Source of the DNA: Aerococcus kribbianus | GTDB taxonomy: Bacteria; Bacillota; Bacilli; Lactobacillales; Aerococcaceae | Direction of reading: 5' to 3' | Assembly (NCBI RefSeq): GCF_026805545.1 | Contig: NZ_JAPRFR010000001.1 | Coordinates: forward strand, 186,001-250,000 | DNA: 64,000 nt | Shown here: in pieces, positions 44,214 to 53,230 of the stretch | Numbering within the stretch: the first letter of the stretch is position 1 | Layout of the letters: every line of letters starts with the position of its first letter | Notes under the pieces: generated by a model | The model's input: the letters and a program-made list of their open reading frames with translations, nothing else | Database searches by the model: none | What the model was told of the DNA's origin: nothing | Position numbers and translations under genes: made by a program

Positions 44214-45148
44214 GATTCATTCCCCCCTTGCTTAGCTGATCTCGTTAAATCTTTTAATAAGCGTTTTTGATTACGATGGTGGCGAACAAGCTTTGCTAAT
44301 AAGCCATTCTTCGGCGCAAAAATAAGAGAAAAGAAAGCAATCCCACTAATCACTAGAACAATAGCGGGTCCAGTTGGTATTTGTTGACCCATAGACGACA
44401 GTAGCGTTCCCACAAAAGCCGAAACTCCCCCAAAAACGGCAGCTAAAAGTACAACGATGCTAAGTTTATCAGACCACTGTCTGCTAGCCACAGCTGGATT
44501 GATTAGTAAAGCAGAAATTAAGACCACACCAACTGATTCCAAGCCGAGAACAATGGCAAAAACCATCAATAAAAACAAGAGGCTTTCCAGATACGCATAT
44601 TTTTTACCTTGCATTTTGGCGAATATTGCATCAAAAGATAATAACTTAAATTCCTTCCATAAAAAAGCAACCAAGATAAAGGCTAAGATTGTAAAAATCC
44701 CAATCAGATACAAATCTCGTCGTAACATTCCAGAAGCCTGACCGAAAATAAAGTTCTTAATTCCTGCTTGGCTAGCATTAGGGAAACGTTGGATGTAGGT
44801 AATTAAGATAGTCCCCAGACCAAAGAAAGATGATAACACTAATGCCAAGGCAGCATCTTGTTTGATGCCGCTTGGGCTGTTACTTAATAATTGGATGATA
44901 CCAGTAGCTAGTAAGGCAGCTATCCCACCACCAATTAATAACAGTAAAAAATTTTTATCTTGGATAATGATAAAGGCAATGGCAATCCCTGGTAAGGCAG
45001 AATGACCTAGCGCATCACCCAACAAGCTTTGCCGTTTTAGGGTTAAAAACACGCCTAAAACACCATTAACAAGACCCAATAAAACTGTAGCCAGAGCAAC
45101 TATTTGAAAGGTGTGGTCCGTTAAAACTCGGCTAAATGTATCAATCAT
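44207..45148 (-). CDS. Metal ABC transporter permease (first)
   Basis: A 313-residue ABC-3 family permease with RQSLLGDALGHSALPGIAIAF and LESVGVVLISALLINPAVASRQW. It has a basic C-terminal tail of about 30 residues. Two different permeases encoded in tandem are typical of Mn/Fe systems such as MntABCD and TroABCD. The start overlaps the ATPase stop (ATGA). Confidence 0.9.
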   Translation of the reverse strand: MIDTFSRVLTDHTFQIVALATVLLGLVNGVLGVFLTLKRQSLLGDALGHSALPGIAIAFIIIQDKNFLLLLIGGGIAALLATGIIQLLSNSPSGIKQDAALALVLSSFFGLGTILITYIQRFPNASQAGIKNFIFGQASGMLRRDLYLIGIFTILAFILVAFLWKEFKLLSFDAIFAKMQGKKYAYLESLLFLLMVFAIVLGLESVGVVLISALLINPAVASRQWSDKLSIVVLLAAVFGGVSAFVGTLLSSMGQQIPTGPAIVLVISGIAFFSLIFAPKNGLLAKLVRHHRNQKRLLKDLTRSAKQGGNESC

Positions 45149-45912
45149 AAGTCCACACTTCCTTCTCTGCTTTGAACTGGTCCTTGAGATTGACTATATG
45201 CAGACTGAATTGTTTCAGGGGTGAGACATTGGTCGACGGGACCAGATGCGATTAATTCACGATTCATCATTAAGACCCGATCAAAATACTGGCTAACTGT
45301 GTTTAAATCATGGTGAACCGCGATAATAGCTTTACCCGTTTTTGCTTCTTGGGATAGTAAGTCCATAATAATTTCTTCAGTCTTAATATCTACCCCAGCT
45401 AAAGGCTCATCAAGAATGATAATATCAGCTTCTTGGCAAAAAGCTCGAGCAAGGAAGACCCGTTGCCTTTGCCCACCTGATAGTTGAGCAATTTGCCGGT
45501 CTTTAAAGTCAGTTAACCCAACTTTTTCTAAGTTCTTAGTAGCAATGTCCTTATCAGCTTTTCTAGGACGCTTACCTAAACCCAGATGACCATAACGACC
45601 CATCAAGACGACATCAAAGACGCTGGCTGGAAAGGTCCAATCCACACTTTGAGCTTGAGGGACAAAGGCGATATGCTTATAGGCTTGATCAATGTTAAGT
45701 GCTTTACCTTGGATATAAAAATTCGCTTGTCCAGTCAAGGACTTAGTAAGCCCTAAAGAAGCCTTCAATAAAGTCGACTTCCCAGCGCCATTAGGGCCTA
45801 CAATGGCTGTGCGGTTGCCATAGTAAAATTCTGTAGAGATATTATAAAGTACGGGGTCACCATGGTAAGCCACGGTCAAATCCTTAATTTTTATTGCGGT
45901 TTCTGCTAGCAT
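45145..45912 (-). CDS. Metal ABC transporter ATP-binding protein
   Basis: A 255-residue ATPase with Walker A GPNGAGKST, Q-loop VPQAQSVDWTFP (the typical metal-ABC form), signature LSGGQRQRVFLARAF, Walker B IIILDEPLAGVD and switch VHHDLNTV. ATG 45912 has AGGA 8 bases upstream and is preferred to ATG 45921, which overlaps that site. Confidence 0.93.
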   Translation of the reverse strand: MLAETAIKIKDLTVAYHGDPVLYNISTEFYYGNRTAIVGPNGAGKSTLLKASLGLTKSLTGQANFYIQGKALNIDQAYKHIAFVPQAQSVDWTFPASVFDVVLMGRYGHLGLGKRPRKADKDIATKNLEKVGLTDFKDRQIAQLSGGQRQRVFLARAFCQEADIIILDEPLAGVDIKTEEIIMDLLSQEAKTGKAIIAVHHDLNTVSQYFDRVLMMNRELIASGPVDQCLTPETIQSAYSQSQGPVQSREGSVDL

Positions 45913-45928
45913 TATCATCATCCTATTT

Positions 45929-46876
45929 CTATTTTAGTGCATCAACAATTGTATCCACATTATGTTTGTACATAGCAATATAAGTATCTGTTCCCTCATC
46001 GTCTGAACCAAGAGAATCAGAATAGAGTTCTCCACCAATTTCTGCCGAGTGTCCCCGAGCAGACGCTGCTTCTAGTAAGGCATTAACGTTCCGGTCAGAA
46101 ACTGAACTTTCTACAAAGACAGCCTTGACATTATTATCTGCCATTAAGTCAGCGACTTGGCTGATATCACCTGTCCCTGCTTCAGTTTGTGAGTTCAAGC
46201 CTTGAATCCCTACAACCTCAAAATCATATTCTTGGCCAAAATAGTTAAAGGCATCATGGGCAGTGACTAGGTAGCGAGATTGTTCAGGGATTTCTTCTAT
46301 TCTCTGACTAATGTAGTCATCTAAATCATCTAATTTGGCAATGTATTCTTTGGCATTGGCTTGGTAATCATCCTTGTGATCTGGATCGATTTCGCTGAGT
46401 TGGTCAGCAGCGTGTTGGGCTGCTTGTCTCCAAATAGAGACAGAAAACCAGATGTGAGGGTCATGAGTTAGTCCTTCCTCTTTACTAGCTAAAGCTTGAC
46501 TATCCTTTACTGCATCAGACATATTGATAGTAGCTTTACCTTCTTTTCCTAAGGATTCCAATAGGTCAGTAAACATTGCCTCTAAATGGAAACCACTATA
46601 AGCAACAACATCGGCATTTTGTAGGGCTTTAGTATCTGAGGGACTGGGTTCATAACCGTGTGGATCTACCCCTGGTCCCATCAAGCCTTGAACCTCAACA
46701 TGGTCGCCGCCAATTTGCTTCATAAGGTCATCTACTTGAGTTGTCGTTGCAACTACTTGCAATTTTGAATTACTATCATTTGCTTTCTGTCCGCCTGTTT
46801 GCCCGCAGGCCACCAGGAGAAAAGCTGCCATGGCCAATAATAAGCCCCGGCAAATGTACTTCATAATCTTTGTCAT
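45929..46876 (-). CDS. Manganese/zinc-binding lipoprotein of the metal ABC transporter
   Basis: A 315-residue TroA/PsaA-type solute-binding lipoprotein with lipobox FLLVACGQ. The four metal ligands can be placed: His in VDPHGYEPSPSD, His in THDPHIWFS, Glu in AVFVESSVSDRN and Asp in YSDSLGSDD. There is no His-rich loop, which favours Mn over Zn. It is first in the binding-protein, ATPase, permease, permease operon. GAGTG before the ATG is a weak ribosome site. Confidence 0.88.
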   Translation of the reverse strand: MTKIMKYICRGLLLAMAAFLLVACGQTGGQKANDSNSKLQVVATTTQVDDLMKQIGGDHVEVQGLMGPGVDPHGYEPSPSDTKALQNADVVAYSGFHLEAMFTDLLESLGKEGKATINMSDAVKDSQALASKEEGLTHDPHIWFSVSIWRQAAQHAADQLSEIDPDHKDDYQANAKEYIAKLDDLDDYISQRIEEIPEQSRYLVTAHDAFNYFGQEYDFEVVGIQGLNSQTEAGTGDISQVADLMADNNVKAVFVESSVSDRNVNALLEAASARGHSAEIGGELYSDSLGSDDEGTDTYIAMYKHNVDTIVDALK

Positions 46877-46920
46877 TTTTATTCACTCACTCTCTATATA
46901 ATAATCCGCGGACGTCATTG

Positions 46921-46962
46921 TTAGGGTACCCTAAATATTATAACAAGTCAACCCTTTGTTAT
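46921..46962 (-). promoter_or_regulatory. Promoter with two inverted repeats for the metal ABC operon
   Basis: On the minus strand TTGACT (46951-46946) and TACCCT (46928-46923) are 17 bases apart. TTAGGGTACCCTAA (46921-46934) is a perfect 14-bp palindrome over the -10, resembling DtxR/MntR-family metal-regulator boxes. ATAACAA...TTGTTAT (46940-46962) is a second inverted repeat straddling the -35. Metal-dependent repression is expected. Confidence 0.8.
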
Positions 46963-46985
46963 TTAAAAAGGAAATCCTTTTAGAT

Positions 46986-47018
46986 AACAAAAGAGAGTGT
47001 GACTTTTGTCACACCCTC
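46986..47018 (-). terminator. Intrinsic terminator after uvsE
   Basis: On the minus strand GAGGGTGTGAC pairs with GTCACACTCTC around a four-base loop, followed by TTTTGTT. Confidence 0.9.
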
Positions 47019-47055
47019 CTACAAATTAGTAAATTAGTAAATCACTAACAACTAT

Positions 47056-48324
47056 TTAATTGTCTAAGAAAAAATATAAACTTTGGAGTAAATAAGCTTC
47101 TTTATATTTCAGCGCTAAACGATACAAGAATTTTTTCAAGCGTTGCTTAGAGAATTGCCCCGCTAACCATTTCGCTTTATCACGTTTATATTTGCTTAAT
47201 TCTTTATCAGTGGCTTGATTTTTGAAGTAGCCCCAAATATGGTCCATAGTATTCGCTTCTTGACCTTGGTCCAAGTCTGTATCTAAGGCTTCTTCAATCA
47301 GAGTGTAGAATTTTACAACTGGATAGCTTCCTTTATCCTTTAACAATTCTCGGACGGCTTGATAATGGCTTTGCGAGTGGGCAAGAACGGCATACTTATA
47401 ACGTTGCCATTCCTTTTCCAAATATTTGATATGCCGGTCTTGTTGGGTAGCTAGTTGGCACTTCACTGCTGACAAGTTCTTATCCTTAACTTCTAACATA
47501 ATGTCAACGTCTAAATCTTGAATACTATAATAAAAGTCTAGAAATTCTTTTAAGTATATTGTTGGGGTATGAGCGCCTAAACGTCCTGGTCTTTTCTGTT
47601 GGGAATAGTGAATCTTAGGCTGACCATCTGATTTCGACCATGTTTTCATTGCTTGGCTAATCCAGTAGTGATCCGTTTTACTTGCATCACTAGGATGGCA
47701 CGCATTGTGTAAGTTATCATAAACGACTGGAGCACCAGTTTTTTCACTCAAGGACAAGACCTCGCTAATCGTATAGAGACGGTCGTCGTTTTCAATAATC
47801 AAACGATTTTTAACCCTATCTGGTAAATGCTTATAATTAATTACAAAACGCTCCATGGCGGATTCTTTGTCCCCATAAACGCCACCAATATGGAGTATAA
47901 TTTTGTGGCTTTTATCCACTCCTAGCGCATCCAGAAATGTTGTATGATACTCTAAGTCTAAAATAGCACGATCAACGACTTCAGGACGTGGTGAATTTAA
48001 AACAGTATATTGGCCTGGATGCATGGAAACTCGAATGTCATGGTCATGAATTTTTTGACCAAGTTGTATAAATGTTTCAGAAAATTCTGTGACCCAATCT
48101 AGGTCATTAGTCGCTAAATCTGATCCGAATGGAATGATATCAGATGATATCCGATACATCTTGATGGCATTTGCAATATTGTAATCAATCATTTTATCCA
48201 TAGCTGCCAGGTTATTAGTAATCAAATCCCTTAATTTATCCGGACTGGCATTGGATTTACGACAGGTACGCATCTGGCTGTCAGCTAAACCCAGATTTAA
48301 ACAGGCATAACCAATTCGCTTCAC
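47056..48324 (-). CDS. uvsE: UV damage endonuclease UvdE/UvsE fused to a DUF1722 domain
   Basis: A 422-residue protein. Residues 1-about 295 are UVDE: IGYACLNLGL, RISSDIIPFGSDL, SMHPGQYTVLNSP, ILHIGGVYGDKE, IIENDDRLYT and VYDNLHNACHP supply the metal-binding His/Glu/Asp set of this TIM-barrel endonuclease, which nicks 5' of UV photoproducts. Residues about 303-418 match DUF1722 (YbgA): YKYAVLAHSQSHYQ, NTMDHIWGYFKN, and YLLQSLYFF at the end. B. subtilis UvsE is about 320 residues, so this is a fusion. I start at GTG 48324, 8 bases after AGGAGG; the upstream ATGs precede that site. It follows the DUF924 gene by 13 bases. Confidence 0.88.
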   Translation of the reverse strand: MKRIGYACLNLGLADSQMRTCRKSNASPDKLRDLITNNLAAMDKMIDYNIANAIKMYRISSDIIPFGSDLATNDLDWVTEFSETFIQLGQKIHDHDIRVSMHPGQYTVLNSPRPEVVDRAILDLEYHTTFLDALGVDKSHKIILHIGGVYGDKESAMERFVINYKHLPDRVKNRLIIENDDRLYTISEVLSLSEKTGAPVVYDNLHNACHPSDASKTDHYWISQAMKTWSKSDGQPKIHYSQQKRPGRLGAHTPTIYLKEFLDFYYSIQDLDVDIMLEVKDKNLSAVKCQLATQQDRHIKYLEKEWQRYKYAVLAHSQSHYQAVRELLKDKGSYPVVKFYTLIEEALDTDLDQGQEANTMDHIWGYFKNQATDKELSKYKRDKAKWLAGQFSKQRLKKFLYRLALKYKEAYLLQSLYFFLDN

Positions 48325-48337
48325 TAAACCCTCCTCC

Positions 48338-48883
48338 TTAGAAAGCATCATTATTCGCCATAAAATCTAATTCTTCTGTTGTTGATTGTCGACCCAAGGC
48401 TGCATTTCTAAACGGGTAACGACCAAAGCGTTCAATTTGAGCTTTATGGGCCTCTTCAAATGATAAGGACTCAGGAAATTCCGCCTTGAAAATTGGATAA
48501 GCCCACTTTTCGTGGATAATTAACGACTCTGAATGCATGAAGGGCATGCAGAGGAAATGTTGTTGTTTTTTGTCTAAAGTCTGATAATCTGGCTTTAAAT
48601 AGGCAGATTGAGCTAAAACCAAGGCCATATCATCACTGGAAAAAGCCTGGGCTTGGTCACGGTAAATATTACGAGAAAATTGATCGAGAAGAATAATTTC
48701 TGCTAAGCAACCGAAAATATCATGTCGCCATTCCCATAATTCTCCAGCTTTAGCTGCTTGAAGAGTGATTAGAAAACGGTCACTAATTTCTTGGTCAAGA
48801 CTAGGATCCTTGATAAAATGCTGGTTTTCATCCAATTCGTGAAACCAGAAGTCTAAAATATCTTGCGATTTAACTCGTGTCAT
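48338..48883 (-). CDS. DUF924 family protein
   Basis: A 181-residue soluble protein of the TPR-like DUF924 family: DILDFWFHELDENQHF at the start, LAEIILLDQFSRNIYR in the middle, and FGRYPFRNAALGR near the end. ATG 48883 is chosen because family members start just before the DFWF motif; a GAGATGAG stretch may serve as ribosome site. The molecular function is not known. It is probably co-transcribed with uvsE. Confidence 0.85.
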   Translation of the reverse strand: MTRVKSQDILDFWFHELDENQHFIKDPSLDQEISDRFLITLQAAKAGELWEWRHDIFGCLAEIILLDQFSRNIYRDQAQAFSSDDMALVLAQSAYLKPDYQTLDKKQQHFLCMPFMHSESLIIHEKWAYPIFKAEFPESLSFEEAHKAQIERFGRYPFRNAALGRQSTTEELDFMANNDAF

Positions 48884-48967
48884 ACACTCATCTCTTTCTA
48901 TCATTTTCTCCCATTTTATCATAAAGAATCCTAGTTTAAGCCTTCTTAAAATCAGTGGCAACTTGTC

Positions 48968-51403
48968 TTAATTTTTATCAGCTTTATTACGGGCAATTTC
49001 CTTACCAGCAATATGACCATAAGTGAAAATGTCCGCTAAGGCATTACCTCCCAAACGGTTACCGGCGTGAATACCACCAGCTACTTCACCAACTGCATAA
49101 AGACCAGGTATTACTTGGCCCTCTTCATTTAGAACTTGTGTCTTAGGGTTAATCCGTAATCCGCCCATTGTATGATGAACGGCCGGTTTCCGTGGTGTAG
49201 CATAAAATGGTGAGTTAATAATCTTCAGATCAAAGACATTTTTGCCAAATTCAGGATCATAACCCTCATCAACATAATGATTATACTTAGCTACTTCTTC
49301 TTCCAATACTTGGCCAGGTACACCAATTAGTTTAGCCAATTCAGCTAGGCTTTCTGCCTTGTAGAGAGTACCTTCTGCCACTTGCTTGTCAATCGATTCT
49401 TGACTAGTATTCATGGCAGTATCTTTGATGTTTTCGTCTGCAATTAAATAGAACAAGGACCCATTAGCAATGGCAGCTTTTGAGATTTCATCTCGACTAC
49501 CATATTCGTTGACAAAGCGTTTGCCTTCTTGGTTAACCATCATAAAGTTTGCGGGTGGTACTTGTAAGCCGGTGAAGAGTGCTCCAGTAACGGGATCAGA
49601 TGTTGGAAGCATTTGAATAAGTCCCATATCTACTAGATCAGCCCCAACTGCTTGACCTAATTCAATCCCATCTCCAGTAATTGCCGGTGAATTGGTTGTT
49701 GCAATATCGTCATCAATACGTTCCCAGTAATTATTATATTTTTGGAGCATTTTGGTGTTGGCACCGAAACCACCAGAAGCCAGTACCACCGCTTGGGCAG
49801 TAATCGTTAACTTTTTATCTTTTCCTTTGCTGGCTTCTAATCCTTTGACTTGACCGTCTTTAGTGATTAACTTCTTAACCTTGCAATCAGTAATAATTTG
49901 GCCACCCAAGCCTTCTATATATTTAGACAAGGCTTCTACATAAGCGTAGCCTTGGTTTTTCGTTGGCTTATGACCGCGTCGCCAGTTAGCACCTACTGGC
50001 ATTTGTACGTGGTCACGGTCAAATTCCACACCGACCACCTTTTCTAACCAGTCGACGGCCATATTAGCTTTACTTACTAGCGTTTTTACTAGGTCATAAT
50101 TTCCATAGACTTCAGTACCTTGGTTGTCAGTCCGTTTACCGCCCAAGTAAGTTTGAATTTCATGCCACAAGATGGAATCAAAGAGATAATCCTTGCCAGC
50201 TTCATAGTCATCTTTATAAGTACGAATTTCATCCTGAAGCATTAGGAAATCTGACCGATATTCTTCATGTATTTCTTCTAGATCCATTGTAAGAATAGCT
50301 TCTAAACTTGCTTCTTCACCTGGTAAAGCCTTAAATTTTTTCTGCCAGTCAGGGTCAGCCGCATTCATTGGGCCACCAGTACGAGAAGTATTCCCCCCAA
50401 TCATAGGGAATTTTTCCAAAACAGTCACTGATAAACCTTCTTCTAAAGCAGAAGCAGCTGTCGCTAAACCTGCCCCACCAGCACCGACAATCACAAGATC
50501 AGTTTCGAATGTTTCTTCCTTGTCCTTTTCATTAGCCGTTTGTGCGGAACGTTGTTTAAGTATATTGGGATCAGCACCTGCCAGACGCACGGCTTCACTC
50601 ACACCATCAATAATACCTTGAGAAGTAACACTAGCTCCCGAAACAGCATCGACATCTAAGGTTTGCCCATTAAGAATATCTTCAGGAGTGCGTTGAAAGG
50701 CAACATTAGCAATCCCTTCTGTTTCACCACTATGATCAATAGAAATATCAATTATTTCATCATCTGAAAAGGTGACTGTCATTGGCAAGTCTCCATTGTG
50801 ACCTATAGCTGTTACTTCATAAGTTCCAGCTTGATAATGAATAGCTTCCGGAATTTTCATGGCTGATAGGGCTTGAATATAACGAGAGAATTTATGTAAT
50901 ATCCCACTTAAAAATTGAACAGTGTTGCAATTCTTAATCTTACCTTCTTCATCAAAAGCGGTTTTAGCATTGCCCAATAGAAACTCATTACCAGGTAAGG
51001 GATAGGCGTTGACACCTGGAGCTTCTAAAACCTGACGTAAATGGAGTTGGGCCCGTGATGTGCCTTGATCTAAGTAAGACGCTCCCAAAACCAATACCGG
51101 TTTTTCATTGAAAGGATGAACATCAGTAGACAACCATTCCAATAAACTCTTCAAGGCAGGTGGAATAGTGCGTGAATGTTCACCTGTAGCAATGATTACT
51201 CCATCAGCTTGACGAATTTTTTCAGAGAAAGCCACTAACTCTGGATATGATTCAATCGATTCAAAAGTAGTAAATAGAGGAAAACCAAGCGGACTCACAA
51301 TCTCATAGTCCCAATCAGTACTGATATCACTTCCTATAAATTCAAGAAGACGTTTATTATAGGAATTTTCGTTCGAAGAGCCTACGATTGCAACTATTTT
51401 CAT
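48968..51403 (-). CDS. Three-domain flavoprotein: FMN-reductase-like, FMN-binding and fumarate-reductase-type FAD domains
   Basis: An 811-residue cytoplasmic protein. Residues 1-180 are a flavodoxin-like NADPH-dependent FMN reductase domain (VAIVGSSNENSYNKR). Residues about 190-280 are an FMN_bind domain with the flavinylation motif DAVSGASVTS (252-261; Ser258 in place of the usual Thr). Residues about 300-811 are a flavocytochrome-c/fumarate-reductase FAD domain: VIVGAGGAGLA, VHHTMGGLRIN and GNRLGGNALADI. It is expected to pass electrons from NAD(P)H through FMN to an FAD site that reduces a double bond such as fumarate, urocanate or another enoate. The start overlaps the stop of the upstream FMN-reductase gene (TAATG). 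Confidence 0.85.
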   Translation of the reverse strand: MKIVAIVGSSNENSYNKRLLEFIGSDISTDWDYEIVSPLGFPLFTTFESIESYPELVAFSEKIRQADGVIIATGEHSRTIPPALKSLLEWLSTDVHPFNEKPVLVLGASYLDQGTSRAQLHLRQVLEAPGVNAYPLPGNEFLLGNAKTAFDEEGKIKNCNTVQFLSGILHKFSRYIQALSAMKIPEAIHYQAGTYEVTAIGHNGDLPMTVTFSDDEIIDISIDHSGETEGIANVAFQRTPEDILNGQTLDVDAVSGASVTSQGIIDGVSEAVRLAGADPNILKQRSAQTANEKDKEETFETDLVIVGAGGAGLATAASALEEGLSVTVLEKFPMIGGNTSRTGGPMNAADPDWQKKFKALPGEEASLEAILTMDLEEIHEEYRSDFLMLQDEIRTYKDDYEAGKDYLFDSILWHEIQTYLGGKRTDNQGTEVYGNYDLVKTLVSKANMAVDWLEKVVGVEFDRDHVQMPVGANWRRGHKPTKNQGYAYVEALSKYIEGLGGQIITDCKVKKLITKDGQVKGLEASKGKDKKLTITAQAVVLASGGFGANTKMLQKYNNYWERIDDDIATTNSPAITGDGIELGQAVGADLVDMGLIQMLPTSDPVTGALFTGLQVPPANFMMVNQEGKRFVNEYGSRDEISKAAIANGSLFYLIADENIKDTAMNTSQESIDKQVAEGTLYKAESLAELAKLIGVPGQVLEEEVAKYNHYVDEGYDPEFGKNVFDLKIINSPFYATPRKPAVHHTMGGLRINPKTQVLNEEGQVIPGLYAVGEVAGGIHAGNRLGGNALADIFTYGHIAGKEIARNKADKN

Positions 51404-52032
51404 TAGGCATCAACCTCCTTATTAAAAGTATAATCTAAGTCATATTTATGCGCTCTTTGTTTAGCTGCATTTTTCTCCTGATCCAAATTATTATTCCATT
51501 GGATGAAATCATCAAAACGTATCATTAAATCGTCTAATCTTGCTTTATATTCATTGTCCACTAACCTGCCTTGGTCATCAAAATCTTGCAAGGCGTACGA
51601 TAAAAGAAATGCTTCTCCCGGCATGACTGCAGCATGAATTTGTGGTGCCTGTAAAGCTTGATGGAGATGAGTTTGAGCCCGTGATGATCCCAAACGACCA
51701 TAGGATGTCCCCATAGTTAAGACCGGCTTATTGACTAAGGGGTAATGTGTGAAGGATAACCAAGCCAAAGCATTAGATAAAACTGCAGCAATACTATGGT
51801 CATATTCAGCAGCAGAAATAATAACGCCATCTGCTGTTTCAATGGCTTTAGCAGCTGCTAAAACCGAATTAGGCAGATCTTTTTCAAAATTTTTATCAAA
51901 GACTGGCCAATCTTTAGGAAACAAAATATCAATATCAAACTTCTCTTGATAATTTTCCTTAATCACTTTAATAAGTTTTTCGTTGGTCGACCCCTTAGAG
52001 CCGGATCCAACAATTCCAATAATTTTTTTCAT
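51403..52032 (-). CDS. NADPH-dependent FMN reductase family protein
   Basis: A 209-residue flavodoxin-fold protein: IIGIVGSGSKGSTNEK binds the FMN phosphate, ISAAEYDHSIAAVLSNALAW and GTSYGRLGSSRAQ follow. It is a close relative of the N-terminal domain of the next gene product, suggesting duplication. ATG 52032 has AGGAAGTGG upstream; the longer frame from 52074 would start at the -10 box. It probably supplies reduced flavin to, or partners with, the three-domain flavoprotein. Confidence 0.87.
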   Translation of the reverse strand: MKKIIGIVGSGSKGSTNEKLIKVIKENYQEKFDIDILFPKDWPVFDKNFEKDLPNSVLAAAKAIETADGVIISAAEYDHSIAAVLSNALAWLSFTHYPLVNKPVLTMGTSYGRLGSSRAQTHLHQALQAPQIHAAVMPGEAFLLSYALQDFDDQGRLVDNEYKARLDDLMIRFDDFIQWNNNLDQEKNAAKQRAHKYDLDYTFNKEVDA

Positions 52033-52072
52033 AAGTCCACTTCCTATTGATGAAATTTGTTCGAACACACTC

Positions 52073-52109
52073 ATTATAGGGCTGAAAAAAACAAAAGTAA
52101 ACCGTTTAC
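52073..52109 (-). promoter_or_regulatory. Promoter and palindrome of the flavoprotein operon
   Basis: TTTACT (52101-52096) and TATAAT (52078-52073) are 17 bases apart on the minus strand. GTAAACCGTTTAC (52097-52109) is an odd-centred palindrome covering the -35. It looks like a cre or LacI-type site with one extra base, so the regulator is unclear. Confidence 0.7.
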
Positions 52110-52121
52110 ATATTTGTGGTC

Positions 52122-52155
52122 AAAAAAACGCCCCTACAAAAAATTTGTAAGGACG
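52122..52155 (-). terminator. Intrinsic terminator after dus
   Basis: On the minus strand CGTCCTTACAA pairs with TTGTAGGGGCG (two G-U pairs), followed by seven T. Confidence 0.9.
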
Positions 52156-52165
52156 GTGGGTTAAC

Positions 52166-53128
52166 TTATAAATAGTCTCTTTGGAATTCATCTAAAAATT
52201 CTCTTGCTTGATCAGAAGTTTCTGCAGTCATTAAGGCTTGACGTAGTTTTGAGGCTCCTTTTATATTACGTATATAAATTTTGAAGGACCGTCGTAAAGA
52301 CTTGAATGGCCGCTGAATGACATCTTCATATTGATCAAAAAGATCTAAATGACGTCTAAACAAAGCGATGTGTTCTTCTGGGCTGTGGTCTTGAGCTTCT
52401 TTTTCAAAGGCAAAAGGATTGTGGAAAATTCCGCGACCTATCATGATGCCGTCGACACCATATTTATCAACTAATTCCTCACCAACTTGACGGTTAGGAA
52501 TATCTCCGTTAATAGTCAGTAAGGTTTGAGGGGCAATGGCATCACGCATGGCTACAATTTCAGGAATTAAGTCCCAATGGGCATCATAGTTAGACATTTC
52601 TTTACGGGTCCTTAAGTGAATCGAAAGATTGACAATATCTTGTTCAAATACTTTGGGTAACCATTGATCCATTTCTGCAATATCATTGAAGCCTAAACGC
52701 GTTTTAACGGATACTGGTAAAGGCGCTTCCTTGGTGGCTTGAATCAGTTGGATGGCCTTATCTTGATGATTGATTAATCCCGAACCTCGACCATGGCGAA
52801 CGACATTTTGCACCGGACAGCCCATATTTAAATCCATACCAGAGAATCCTCTATCTGCCATATCAAAAGCCATTTTCTTGAAATGGTCAGGATTGTCACC
52901 CCAAATATGGGCGACGATAGGTTTCTCGTCTTCAGTAAAGGCTAGACGACCACGAACTGAGATTTGGCCCTCTGGGTGGTTATAAGATTCTGCATTAGTA
53001 AATTCAGTAAAGAAAACATCGGGTGCCGCCGCCTCTTGAACAACATGACGAAAGGCAACATCTGTAACATCTTCCATGGGCGCTAGTACAAAGAAAGGCT
53101 TGGGTAATTCTTGCCAAAAGTTAGGCAT
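52166..53128 (-). CDS. dus: tRNA-dihydrouridine synthase
   Basis: A 320-residue FMN enzyme that reduces uridine in tRNA. Marks are [15 protein letters not shown] at the FMN site, [22 protein letters not shown] with the catalytic Cys, VKTRLGF, and [19 protein letters not shown] 53128 follows GAAGGGAAG; the longer frame runs over the -10 region of its promoter. Which of the Dus subfamilies it belongs to is not resolved. Confidence 0.93.
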   Translation of the reverse strand: MPNFWQELPKPFFVLAPMEDVTDVAFRHVVQEAAAPDVFFTEFTNAESYNHPEGQISVRGRLAFTEDEKPIVAHIWGDNPDHFKKMAFDMADRGFSGMDLNMGCPVQNVVRHGRGSGLINHQDKAIQLIQATKEAPLPVSVKTRLGFNDIAEMDQWLPKVFEQDIVNLSIHLRTRKEMSNYDAHWDLIPEIVAMRDAIAPQTLLTINGDIPNRQVGEELVDKYGVDGIMIGRGIFHNPFAFEKEAQDHSPEEHIALFRRHLDLFDQYEDVIQRPFKSLRRSFKIYIRNIKGASKLRQALMTAETSDQAREFLDEFQRDYL

Positions 53129-53168
53129 AATTTTTATCTTCCCTTCTTTTTTGATTTTTAACCCTAGC

Positions 53169-53197
53169 ATAATAACAAAATTTAGCAAGCGAAGCAA
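53169..53197 (-). promoter_or_regulatory. Promoter of dus
   Basis: TTGCTT (53197-53192) and TATTAT (53174-53169) are 17 bases apart on the minus strand, about 40 bases before the dus ATG. Confidence 0.65.
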
Positions 53198-53201
53198 GTT
53201 T

Positions 53202-53230
53202 AAAAAATTGTTGCAGCCAATTAAGGCTGG
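53202..53230 (-). terminator. Short terminator after copY
   Basis: On the minus strand CCAGCC pairs with GGCTG(C) around TTAATT, then CAACAATTTTTT. The stem is only 5-6 bp, so termination may be partial. Confidence 0.6.

Noticed and set aside
52097..52109. Canonical cre site at the flavoprotein promoter
   Set aside because: GTAAACCGTTTAC has an odd centre and one base too many for the consensus, so it is reported only as a palindrome.
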